From Bin95 sp965220855 (GTDB lineage: Bacteria; Pseudomonadota; Alphaproteobacteria; Bin95): a DNA stretch of 64,000 nt. Below are positions 51,163 to 59,021 of the stretch, piece after piece. A model generated the notes under the pieces. It did no database searches, had not been told where the DNA came from, and worked only from the letters and a program-made list of their open reading frames with translations. The position numbers and the translations under genes are program-made. Location of the stretch: assembly GCA_965220855.1 (NCBI GenBank), contig CBDCQY010000001.1, forward strand, positions 620,001 to 684,000, read 5' to 3'. How positions within the stretch are numbered: position 1 is the first letter of the stretch; each line of letters starts with the position of its first letter.

Positions 51163-52890
51163 TCAGGCGGCGCCCCGCCAGGCCGGGCCGCGAAGCAGTT
51201 CGCCGGGCTGCGCGCCGGTCGGCTCGCCATGCTCCAGGGTCACCCTGCCATTGACGATGGTGGCGGCGATGCCGTCGGCCTTCTGCACCAGGCGCCGGGC
51301 GCCGCCCGGCAGGTCGCGCTCCACGCCCGGCAGGCGGGGCTGGATCCTGTCGGCGTCGAACAGCAGCATGTCGGCCTTCATGCCCGGCCGCAGCAGGCCG
51401 CGATCGTGCAGCTCCCAGGCGCTGGCGTTCTCGAAGGTCAGCATTCGGACCGCCTGCTCCAGGGTGAAGGCCTGGCGGCGGCGCACCCAGTAGCTCAGCA
51501 GATGGGTCTGCAGCGAGGAGCCCATCTCCTGGCAGACATGCGCGCCCGAGTCCGAGAAGGTGGCGAGCGTGCGGGGATGCTCCAGCATCTGGCGCACCTC
51601 CTCCGGGTCCTCGTTGACCAGCGGCTGCACGAACACCAGCTCGCGCCGCTCCGCCATCAGGTCCAGCATCACCTCGACCGGATTGCGCCCCTCGGGGCCG
51701 GCCAGATCGGCGACGCTGGGGTCGTCCCAATGCACGTCGAACATCGGGAAGAGATTGGCGTAGTCGGGCTTGCGGGGGTCGGTGGTGGCCGCGCCGCCGC
51801 CCTGGAACTCGGTGCCCCTGGGGCGCATCCGGGCCTCGTCGGCGACCAGGCGGGCGCGGGTCTCGGGATCGCGGAAGCGGCGCTGCTGCTCTTCCGCCGG
51901 CAGCCCGCGCACTTCCCGCCAGGCGGGCAGCGCGTCGAAGGGCAGATAGGAGTCGAGCGAGAAGATCGCATTGATCGACCGCGTGGTCGCCTGCCCCCAG
52001 ACGCGCGCGCCCTCGCCCGCCATCCGGTCCATCCAGTCCAGCTGATAGCCCACGGGGTTGGGCGCGTCGCCCTGGCGAGTCGCGGCCGCGCCGAACATGA
52101 CCGGACGCCCGCTGGCGACGGCGATGCGGCCGAGCTCCTCCAGGAAGGCGCGCTGCGCCCGGCCGCCGGAGACGTCCGGGCCGATCTGGAAGATGCCGGC
52201 ATTGAGGCCGGCCATCGCATCGACCAGATGCGCAAGCTCGGCCCAGTTGCCGATACGGCTCGCCACCGGCCCGCCGTCCGGGCGGATATGGGTGCTGGCG
52301 CGCGAGGAGGAGAAGCCGACGGCGCCGGCCCGGAGCGCCTCGCGCACCAGGTCCGCCATCAGCGCGAGGTCGTCCTCGCTTGCCTCCTCGTCGAGCGCGC
52401 GGGCGCCCATGGCGTACATGCGCAGCGCCGAATGGCCGAGATAGACGCCATAGTTGATCGCCTTGGGGAAGGCCTCGACGGCGTCCAGATATTCCGGGAA
52501 GGTCTCCCAGCTCCAGTCGATGCCGGCCATCATGGCAGCCTTGGGGATGTCCTCGACCGCCTCCAGGCACTCCGCGAACCACTCCCGCGCCTCCGGCTTG
52601 CAGGGCGCGAGCGCGAAACCGCAATTGCCCATCACCGCCGTGGTGACGCCATGCCAGCAGGAGCAGCTGCCGAGCGGGTCCCAGGCCACCTGGGCGTCCA
52701 TATGGGTGTGGCCGTCGATGAAGCCGGGCGAGACGATCAGCCCGTCGGCGTCGAGCGTCCGGCGGGCCGGGGCCGGAAGCCGCCCGATCTCCGCGATCCG
52801 CCCGTCGCGGACGCCCACATCCGCCCGGTAGCGCGGCATGCCGGAGCCGTCCACCACCATGGCGTTCCGGATCAGCAGATCGAAGCTCAT
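51163..52890 (-). CDS. N-acyl-D-amino-acid deacylase family amidohydrolase
   Basis: This 575-residue amidohydrolase of the D-aminoacylase group hydrolyses N-acyl amides of D-amino acids or similar compounds. It has PGFIDGHTHMDAQ (HxH metal pair), TTAVMGNCGFALAPC with the family's cysteine ligand, and FSDSGAHVC for the late Asp and His. The C-terminal part returns to the beta sandwich (GMKADMLLFDAD). The start at 52890 follows GGGGGAGGG; the open frame extends 48 codons upstream without conservation. It is the first gene of the operon that continues into the GTPase and the hydantoinase-type enzyme. Confidence 0.9.
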   Translation of the reverse strand: MSFDLLIRNAMVVDGSGMPRYRADVGVRDGRIAEIGRLPAPARRTLDADGLIVSPGFIDGHTHMDAQVAWDPLGSCSCWHGVTTAVMGNCGFALAPCKPEAREWFAECLEAVEDIPKAAMMAGIDWSWETFPEYLDAVEAFPKAINYGVYLGHSALRMYAMGARALDEEASEDDLALMADLVREALRAGAVGFSSSRASTHIRPDGGPVASRIGNWAELAHLVDAMAGLNAGIFQIGPDVSGGRAQRAFLEELGRIAVASGRPVMFGAAATRQGDAPNPVGYQLDWMDRMAGEGARVWGQATTRSINAIFSLDSYLPFDALPAWREVRGLPAEEQQRRFRDPETRARLVADEARMRPRGTEFQGGGAATTDPRKPDYANLFPMFDVHWDDPSVADLAGPEGRNPVEVMLDLMAERRELVFVQPLVNEDPEEVRQMLEHPRTLATFSDSGAHVCQEMGSSLQTHLLSYWVRRRQAFTLEQAVRMLTFENASAWELHDRGLLRPGMKADMLLFDADRIQPRLPGVERDLPGGARRLVQKADGIAATIVNGRVTLEHGEPTGAQPGELLRGPAWRGAA

Positions 52891-53007
52891 CGGTCGCCCT
52901 CCCCCTTTCGCGTCGCAGCCAACGCTACCGCCCCCGGCCCGGCGCGGCAAGATGTCCCGGTCAATCGAAGACCGGGCGGCAACCCGGCACGGCCGCATCG
53001 CCGGCCC

Positions 53008-53035
53008 TTGACATGCAAACATGGGGAGGCACAAT
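53008..53035 (+). promoter_or_regulatory. Promoter ahead of the Ntn-hydrolase gene
   Basis: A perfect TTGACA (53008-53013) is followed 16 bases later by CACAAT (53030-53035, 4 of 6). The -35 box and TTGTCA at 53034-53039 also form an inverted pair, which may be an operator. It drives the AT-richer gene to its right. Confidence 0.55.
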
Positions 53036-53135
53036 TGTCACAGGAATCATCATGATCGCAGCTTTCGCCTGCGCGCCTCGAGGTTACCGCCGACAAGGCT
53101 GCAACGGCTCGACGATGAAGGACGTCCGGATCGCC

Positions 53136-53935
53136 ATGACAATTTGTATAGCCGCCACAGCCGCCGATAAATCGGCGGTGGTCGTCGCCTCCGACAGAAT
53201 GCTGAGCGCCCACTTCCTGAGCCTGGAATTCGATCATCCCGATTCGAAGATCGAACGGCTGGGCGATTCTTGCGTGGGACTAAGTTCCGGCGACGCATTG
53301 CCGACAGGGGAATTGTTTGCATCGGCATATTCCGTCGCGGCTCAGTTGCAAAATCCGCAAGTCATTCATATCGCCGAAAGCATCAAGGATACCTATTCGG
53401 CGTTGCGCGCCAAACGAATCGAAGAGCAATTCTTCAAGCCTCGCGGCATCACTCTCGATGCTTTCTATCAACAGGGGTTGATTCGCCAGTTCCCGCCGGA
53501 AGTAGCCATGCAGCTGGATGACATGGTTCAAAGAACGGATTTTCGAGTAGAATTGATTATTGCCGGTGTAGATGGGACCGGCTCGCATATCGTAGGTATC
53601 TCGGATCCCGGGCGAGCGGATTCATACGATCGGCTTGGTTATCATGCAATCGGCAGCGGGATGAGCCATGCGATATTGGCGCTGGTCAGCGCCGGTCAGC
53701 ATTGGGCGAAGGGTGTGAATGAAACCGTTTTAATGTGTTTCGCGCAAAACGGCAGGCTGAATCGGCTCCCGGTGTCGGCCGCGCGATTGAAATGCGCGTG
53801 ATCACCGATCAAGGCATAAGATCGATCTCAGACGATGAAATGCAGAATTTGGACAATATTCTGAGTCGTTTTATGTCTCCAAGAGTCGATGAATTCAACG
53901 AATCGATCTCAGAACTTCCGTTCAACAGGAGCTGA
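53136..53935 (+). pseudogene. Proteasome-like Ntn hydrolase with a frameshift
   Basis: The reading frame from ATG 53136 starts Met-Thr, so removal of Met would expose Thr1. The segment VVVASDRM gives the Asp17-like residue and SKIERL the Lys33-like residue, the catalytic pattern of proteasome beta/HslV-type peptidases; IGSGMSHAI is the glycine-rich late motif. Near 53735 homology passes to the -1 frame, which reads FRAKRQAESAPGVG and continues to a stop at 53935; the first frame ends at 53801. No canonical slippery heptamer is present, so a decayed gene or a sequencing error is more likely than programmed shifting. GC content falls to about 43% (53521-53580), suggesting acquisition. Confidence 0.68.
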
Positions 53936-53940
53936 CGGGG

Positions 53941-54138
53941 ATGGTGAGAAACAAGTTGCTGGATCGGGACACTGATCGTCCGCCCGCGCACATGGCGATA
54001 CCGCTGGAGGCGCAGGTCCGGTTTGCGGAGAGCAGGCGGAAGCTGCTGGTTGCGCGCTACAAGCTGGGCGTTCGCCAGGGCGCCGCCTGGTTCAGGGCTG
54101 CCCGCGGAGACCATACCGTCAGGAAGCTGGAGGACTGA
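53941..54138 (+). CDS. Small basic hypothetical protein
   Basis: This 65-residue, Arg/Lys-rich protein starts 5 bases after the Ntn-hydrolase stop codon with AGGAG ahead of it. The middle is one long amphipathic helix (LEAQVRFAESRRKLLVARYKLG). No family is recognised. It overlaps the end of the convergent methylase gene by 20 bases. It may be a partner of the Ntn hydrolase or a spurious frame. Confidence 0.45.
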   Translation: MVRNKLLDRDTDRPPAHMAIPLEAQVRFAESRRKLLVARYKLGVRQGAAWFRAARGDHTVRKLED

Positions 54139-55051
54139 CCTGCTCGGTCCGGTCGAAGACCGGGCGGCGGGTGATGAGGAGTTCGGCGATGCGGGCGTGG
54201 TGGGTGGTCTTCATCAACACGCGGACGGCGTGGAAGCGGTGCTTCGCGGCGAGCGCCAGGATTTCCGGGGAGAGATCGTAGGTCATCAGGAAGTCGGCCC
54301 GGCTTTCCGCCATCAGCGCGAACAGCCGGGCGTGATCGATCTCGTTATGGGCGTAAAGGCGCCGGCCGGCGCGCTTGCCCGACGCCGTATAGGGCGGGTC
54401 GATGAAGACCGCGCCGGCCTCGCCGCCGGCGAGCCGGGCCTCCAGCCGCTTCATGCCGTCGTCCTCGACGAAGGCGATGCGCTCGCCCAGCGCCGCGATG
54501 TCGGCCAGCCGGCGCCGGATGGTCTCCGGATACCAGCGCGACGCCACGCCCTTGCCGTTCTCGCCCGACCGGTGGAGCGCCGCGCCGGGGGCGAGAATGC
54601 CGCCGCGCCGGGCGCGGTTCACCACCAGCGTGCGGAAGCCGCGCTCCAGCACATCCTGCGGGCTGGAGGCCGCGAGCGCCTCCACCGCCTCGCGCGTCGG
54701 CGCGAATGCGCGCACCCGCTCCCGCAGTTCGGCGTTGCGCTGAAGCGCGGCCCGCCAGAACGCCGCCACGTCGGGGTCGCGCTCCACCATCAGGCAGCGC
54801 CCGGCCAGCCCTTCCCTCGCCGCCGTCAGCGACACGATTCCGCCGCCGGCGAACGGCTCCAGCAGCAGCGGCGGCGGCGCGTCGAACGCCCCGAGCCAGG
54901 CCCGGATATGGGGAATGAGCCAGGTCTTGCCGCCCGGATAGCGCAGCGGGCTCAACTGCGGCACGGTGGCCACATTGGCGGCGGGGATCGGCGAGAGCGG
55001 TATCGTCTCCGCCGTCATGGCTCTGCCGCAAGGCGGATCCTGCGCTATCAT
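54119..55051 (-). CDS. D12-class DNA adenine N6-methyltransferase (Dam-like)
   Basis: This 310-residue methylase transfers a methyl group from S-adenosylmethionine to adenine in DNA. It begins its core with LSPLRYPGGKTWL, has the SAM motif EPFAGGGIVSL, and the catalytic DPPY in FIDPPYTASG, followed by HARLFALMAES and FLMTYD. I prefer ATG 55051, which follows GGAGAGG; an internal ATG at 55018 would still keep the whole core. No restriction enzyme gene lies next to it, so it is an orphan methylase. The recognition sequence cannot be inferred. Its GC content is host-like. Confidence 0.87.
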   Translation of the reverse strand: MIAQDPPCGRAMTAETIPLSPIPAANVATVPQLSPLRYPGGKTWLIPHIRAWLGAFDAPPPLLLEPFAGGGIVSLTAAREGLAGRCLMVERDPDVAAFWRAALQRNAELRERVRAFAPTREAVEALAASSPQDVLERGFRTLVVNRARRGGILAPGAALHRSGENGKGVASRWYPETIRRRLADIAALGERIAFVEDDGMKRLEARLAGGEAGAVFIDPPYTASGKRAGRRLYAHNEIDHARLFALMAESRADFLMTYDLSPEILALAAKHRFHAVRVLMKTTHHARIAELLITRRPVFDRTEQVSPPAS

Positions 55052-55122
55052 GGCCTCTCCGCGTTGCGGCCGGACGATAGCGCCCGCGCCGGCCGCCGTC
55101 CACGAAACCGGGAGCCGCGCCG

Positions 55123-55572
55123 ATGCCACGCCTGCTGCCCTGGGGCCTCGCGACCGCGCTGCTGGTCGCGCTGCAGGCTTCCGCCGCGCCGGAGGTCGCC
55201 TTCGGGCGCGCGGAGGTGCGGATCGAGACGGCGGCGGGGGCCGTTCATGTCTTCGACGCGGAGCTGGCCGAGACGGCGGAGCAGCGCCGGCGCGGGCTGA
55301 TGTATCGCCGCCGCATGGCCCCGGACGCCGCCATGCTGTTCCTCTTCCCCGAAGGCGATCGGCCCTCCATGTGGATGGCGAACACGCTGCTGCCGCTCGA
55401 CATGCTGTTCGTCGCCGCCGACGGGCGCATCGTCGAGATCGTGCGCAACACGGTGCCGCATTCGCGCCGCCCGATCTCCTCCCGGCGCCCGGCGCGCATG
55501 GTGCTGGAGCTGAAGGGCGGGGCGGCGCGCCGGCTCGGCATCGAGGCCGGCGACCGGCTCGCCTGGCGCTGA
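55123..55572 (+). CDS. DUF192-family exported protein
   Basis: This 149-residue secreted protein has a signal peptide (LPWGLATALLVALQASAAP) and one DUF192 domain, a small beta fold of unknown function. The family core is visible in ELAETAEQRRRGLMYRR, MLFLFP, PSMWMANTLLPLDMLFV and EIVRNTVPHS. It diverges from the methylase gene and its stop lies 2 bases from the end of the convergent antiporter gene. Confidence 0.92.
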   Translation: MPRLLPWGLATALLVALQASAAPEVAFGRAEVRIETAAGAVHVFDAELAETAEQRRRGLMYRRRMAPDAAMLFLFPEGDRPSMWMANTLLPLDMLFVAADGRIVEIVRNTVPHSRRPISSRRPARMVLELKGGAARRLGIEAGDRLAWR

Positions 55573-55574
55573 GC

Positions 55575-56999
55575 TCAGACGAAGAACACCAGCGTCACCA
55601 GCAGGAAGATCGGCATCAGGATGCCGACCGACCAGAACATGAAGCCGAAGAAGCTCGGCATGGCGATGCCGCGCTCCTCGCAGATCGCCCGCACCATGAA
55701 GTTCGGCGCGTTGCCGATATAGGTGACCGCGCCCATGAACACCGCGCCGGCCGAGATCGCGAGCAGGGTGCCGTAGAGCGGCCCCATCAGCTGCTCCGCG
55801 TCGCCGCCGGCGGTGTTGAAGAACACCAGATATGTCGGCGCATTGTCGAGGAAGCTCGACAGGATGCCGGTCAGCCAGAAATACATCGCCTCCACCGGCT
55901 GGCCGTCGGCCCCGGTGACCAGCGAGACCACCGGCTCCAGCGCGCCCGAGGTCCCGGCGCGCAGGATGGCGATCGCCGGCACGATGGTGAGGAAGATGCC
56001 GGCGAACAGCTTGGCCACCTCCAGGATCGGGAACCAGGAGAAGCCGTTGGCCTCGCGGTTGGCCCGGTCGGTGACCCGCCAGGACGCATACGCGACCGCC
56101 AGCAGGATCAGGTCGCGGCAGACATTCTGCAGCTCCACCGTCACATGGAAAATCTCGACCGAGACCCCCGGACGCCAGACGCCGGACATCAGCACCGCGC
56201 CGACGACGACCGCCAGCAGCAGGAAATTCACCTTGCCGGAAATGCCGAGCGGCTCGGCCGCGCCGGCGACCTCCTCCGGCGGGCGGCCGGTCTCGCGCCG
56301 GTAGAGGAAGCTGTCCACGACATAGTAGAGCGGCAGCAGGATGCCCGAGACCAGCAGCATGGGCAGCAGCATGGCCTCGGTCGGCCAGAAGAAAGAGACG
56401 CCCTTCAGGAAGCCCAGAAACAAAGGCGGGTCGCCGAGCGGCGTCAGCGAGCCGCCGATATTCGCCACCAGGAAGATGAAGAACACCATGGTGTGGACCT
56501 TGTGGCGGCGCCACTCATTGGCCCGGATGATCGGGCGGATGAGCAGCATGGCGGCCCCGGTGGTGCCCATCCAGCTGGCGAGCGCGGTGCCGAGCAGCAG
56601 GATGGCGGTGTTGACCAGCGGCGTGCCGACCAGGCGCCCGGTGAGCCGGATGCCGCCCGCCACGGTGAACAGCGACAAAAGCAGGATGATGAAAGGCAGA
56701 TATTCCAGCAGCCCCACATGCAGCAGCTCGTACAGCGCCAGCTCCCAGCCGAACACGACCAGGAAGGGCAGCATGAAGGCCGCCGCCCAGAAGGCCGAGA
56801 CCTTGCCGAAATGGTGATGCCAGAAGGCGGGCGCCAGCAGCGGGAAGAGCGCGATCGAGAGCAGGATGCCGACGAAGGGCGCGACCCAGACGAGCCCGAG
56901 CGCGGCGCCGTCGAGATGCGGCGCGCCGGCCCCGGCGGCCCCGGCCTCGCCCGCGCCGAGCAGCAGGATGGTGATGACGGATGCGGCAAGCGCGCCCAT
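55575..56999 (-). CDS. NhaD-type sodium/proton antiporter
   Basis: This 474-residue inner-membrane protein of the ion-transporter superfamily has about 12 membrane helices. Marks are TALASWMGTTGAAMLLIRPIIR, NIGGSLTPLGDPPLFLGFL and, near the end, SSFLDNAPTYLVFFN and YIGNAPNFMVRAI. These polar loops in membrane are typical of NhaD antiporters and related carriers. Na+ export and pH control are the likely role, fitting a marine or saline habitat. The start at 56999 follows GAGGGG; the open frame runs on upstream without homology. Confidence 0.9.
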   Translation of the reverse strand: MGALAASVITILLLGAGEAGAAGAGAPHLDGAALGLVWVAPFVGILLSIALFPLLAPAFWHHHFGKVSAFWAAAFMLPFLVVFGWELALYELLHVGLLEYLPFIILLLSLFTVAGGIRLTGRLVGTPLVNTAILLLGTALASWMGTTGAAMLLIRPIIRANEWRRHKVHTMVFFIFLVANIGGSLTPLGDPPLFLGFLKGVSFFWPTEAMLLPMLLVSGILLPLYYVVDSFLYRRETGRPPEEVAGAAEPLGISGKVNFLLLAVVVGAVLMSGVWRPGVSVEIFHVTVELQNVCRDLILLAVAYASWRVTDRANREANGFSWFPILEVAKLFAGIFLTIVPAIAILRAGTSGALEPVVSLVTGADGQPVEAMYFWLTGILSSFLDNAPTYLVFFNTAGGDAEQLMGPLYGTLLAISAGAVFMGAVTYIGNAPNFMVRAICEERGIAMPSFFGFMFWSVGILMPIFLLVTLVFFV

Positions 57000-57121
57000 G
57001 GGGGGTCCCCTCTCTTCCCCGGAAGCCCGGCCGGCGGCTCCGGCCGGGCGCGCACTATGCCCCAGCGCCGCCTCCCGGCCAAGCCGGGCGCGGCGCGACT
57101 CGGGGACGCCCGGCGGGCCGC

Positions 57122-58111
57122 TCAGCAGTCCGGCCGGTCCAGCAGCTCCACTCCCTTCAGCCGGTAGCCGACGGTGAACTCGGGAAAGGCGATCAGCGCG
57201 TCGCCGCCGACGCCGTTCTCGAAGAACCACTCCGCCGACTCGAAGGCCGGCACCGAACCGCTTTCCCGGTCGAAGAAGGCCAGCTGCGCCCGCCAGCGCC
57301 GCTCGCCGGCGAGCGCCTCGGGAACTTCGGCCATCTCGACCCCGGTTTCGGGCAGCAGCACCATGCTGACGGTCATCGGGTCGTTGTCGTCCTCGCCGAA
57401 GAACACCCGGCGGGCGAGCACGCCCTCGCCGGTGCGGGCATGGTCGATGGACTGGCGCATCCAGGCGCCCGGAAACAGCGTGCCTTCGGGCAGCGCCAGG
57501 CGGCGCTCCACCGGCTGCTCGTAGCGCGCCTCGCCGCCGCCGCCATAGCCCTCCAGGCGCGCCTTGCCCGACCGGCGCTCGATCTCCGCGCCGGGGCGCG
57601 CGACGCTGCCGGTGAAGCCGTATTCCGTGCCGTCGAGGCGCTCCCAGGCGGAGAAATCGACCTGGACGCGGCTGTCCCGCCCGTCCGCCCGGCTGATCAG
57701 CATCCGGGTCTCGCGCCGAAAGGCCTCGACGTCGCAGCCGACCGACCATTCCATCACCGCCGCGCCGGTCAGCCCGCGCATCCCGGAGAGCGGGCCGCTA
57801 TCGACCAGCCGCATCTCGTAGAAGGCGCGGTGCGGATGGATGACCGCCTCGCTCGCCACCGCGTTCATCCCGACGAAGCGCGGCCCGCCCGTCCCCGCCG
57901 GCGTCCCGGAAAAGGCGCCATACGCGCGAATCTCCACGGCCCCCGGCGCGCCGGCCAGCGCCTTCATCCCCCAGATCGCGTCCATCCCGGAGACGCCGAC
58001 ATGCGGGCGGATGTCGAGCGCGCCCGCCGCGCCCGCCAGCACCGCAAGGGCGCCGGTCAGGACGCATATCGCCCGGCGGTGGAGGCGCCTCGCCGCTTTT
58101 GCCTCGCCCAT
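57122..58111 (-). CDS. eipB: EipB-family (DUF1849) periplasmic envelope protein
   Basis: This 329-residue exported protein fits the EipB family, which maintains envelope integrity in Brucella and other alphaproteobacteria. The signal peptide covers residues 1-32 (AICVLTGALAVLAGAAGA). The core begins with HPHRAFYEMRL, then GAAVMEWSVGCD and the strand series up to FPEFTVGYRLKGVELLDRPDC. The cysteine at SVGC and the one at the very C terminus match the conserved disulfide pair of the family. The N-terminal region 33-85 is longer than usual. It diverges from the ssrA gene. Confidence 0.82.
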   Translation of the reverse strand: MGEAKAARRLHRRAICVLTGALAVLAGAAGALDIRPHVGVSGMDAIWGMKALAGAPGAVEIRAYGAFSGTPAGTGGPRFVGMNAVASEAVIHPHRAFYEMRLVDSGPLSGMRGLTGAAVMEWSVGCDVEAFRRETRMLISRADGRDSRVQVDFSAWERLDGTEYGFTGSVARPGAEIERRSGKARLEGYGGGGEARYEQPVERRLALPEGTLFPGAWMRQSIDHARTGEGVLARRVFFGEDDNDPMTVSMVLLPETGVEMAEVPEALAGERRWRAQLAFFDRESGSVPAFESAEWFFENGVGGDALIAFPEFTVGYRLKGVELLDRPDC

Positions 58112-58197
58112 GCAGTCCTCCCGCCGGTCGCTCCGGCCCGGAATGCCTACCCCGGAACGCGGCCGGAAGAAAGGCCGTTCGCGGGGGAAAGCGCGGG

Positions 58198-58226
58198 TTG
58201 CACAGTCCGCCCGGGCGTCCTATCTT
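58198..58226 (+). promoter_or_regulatory. Promoter of the tmRNA gene
   Basis: TTGCAC (58198-58203) and TATCTT (58221-58226) are exactly 17 bases apart, a good sigma-70-type promoter. Transcription would start near 58233, just before the acceptor half of ssrA. Confidence 0.7.
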
Positions 58227-58239
58227 CTCCCTTGCCGGC

Positions 58240-58500
58240 GCAAACCGGCTATGGCGATAAACGCTCTGCGGAATAAGCGTTGCGGACCCGGGGGCAGTAC
58301 CCGGCGCCTCCACCACTCTCACGGGGGCGAACCAGGATCGACGTGCGTGGTAAAGGCATGGTCTTCGCTCGGCATGGCACCACCGTTATCGGGCCGCAAC
58401 TCAAGTGCGAACGACAATGAGGTCGCACTCGCTGCCTGATCGCTGATCCGGCAAGCGCGGTTTCGGAGGGCGCCGGGCAACAGAAGCCCTCCACCCGCAC
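58240..58500 (+). ncRNA. ssrA: Two-piece (circularly permuted) transfer-messenger RNA
   Basis: The gene is arranged as in alphaproteobacteria. An acceptor piece ends in CGCCTCCACCA (CCA at 58313-58315) with the T-arm GGGGGCAGTACCC. A seven-base spacer follows, and then the coding piece begins GGGGGCGAACCAGGATCG at 58323. The 5' GGGGGCG pairs with CGCCTCC of the acceptor piece (one G-U). The coding piece carries a ten-codon tag frame. A GGAGGGC/GCCCTCC hairpin (58465-58492) follows it. The product rescues stalled ribosomes and tags proteins for ClpXP. Outer ends are approximate. Confidence 0.88.
58407..58439 (+). other. ssrA: tmRNA tag reading frame
   Basis: The resume codon GCG at 58407 opens the tag ANDNEVALAA, followed by TGA (58437-58439). 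The ANDN start is typical of alphaproteobacterial tags and is the region bound by SspB; the LAA end is the ClpX recognition signal. At ten residues the tag is shorter than the 14 residues of the Caulobacter tag. Confidence 0.88.
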
Positions 58501-58522
58501 CGCCAGAGGGGCCGAGGGGGCC

Positions 58523-59008
58523 ATGGCCGAGGATTTCCTGCAATATGACCGCCTGGTGGAGGAGGCGATGCGCGGCATCGTCCGCCGGGCGCTCGGCGAG
58601 GTGGCGGAAAAGGGCCTGCCCGGCAACCATCATTTCTACATCACCTTCGCCACCCGCCACCCGGCGGTGGTGCTGCCGGCCCGGCTGATGTCGCAATATC
58701 CCGACACCATGACGATCGTGCTCCAGCACCAGTATTACGGGCTGGAGGTGCATTCCGGGCATTTCGAGGTGACGCTCTCCTTCAGCCGCCTGCAGGAGCG
58801 CCTGCATGTGCCCTTCGAGGCGGTGACCGTGTTCCACGATCCGGCGGCGGAGTTCGGCCTGCGCTTCTCCGCTCATGGCGCCGAGCCGCTCCTGCCGGCG
58901 GGCGAGGACGGGGACGAGGCGCCGGGCGCGCGCGAGTCGGACGGCGAGGACGGCGGCGGGGACGGCGGCGACAAGGTCGTTTCGCTCGACCGGTTCCGCA
59001 AGAAATAG
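58523..59008 (+). CDS. sspB: ClpXP adaptor SspB (alpha type)
   Basis: This 161-residue protein binds the ssrA tag and brings tagged proteins to ClpXP. Alpha-type marks are YDRLVEEAMRGIVRRAL at the start, GLPGNHHFYITFATRHPAV, LQHQYYGLEV and VTVFHDPAAEFGL. The tail is an acidic linker (about 128-150) and a short basic end VVSLDRFRKK that should tether the ClpX N-domain. The gene begins only about 20 bases after ssrA, so the RNA and its adaptor sit together. Fumarase follows 13 bases later. Confidence 0.93.
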   Translation: MAEDFLQYDRLVEEAMRGIVRRALGEVAEKGLPGNHHFYITFATRHPAVVLPARLMSQYPDTMTIVLQHQYYGLEVHSGHFEVTLSFSRLQERLHVPFEAVTVFHDPAAEFGLRFSAHGAEPLLPAGEDGDEAPGARESDGEDGGGDGGDKVVSLDRFRKK

Positions 59009-59021
59009 AAAGGGCGCGCCC

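Noticed and set aside
53725..53745. Programmed -1 frameshift site in the Ntn-hydrolase gene
   Set aside because: The zero-frame codons around the crossing (GTT TTA ATG) do not form an X-XXY-YYZ heptamer and no strong downstream structure is apparent.
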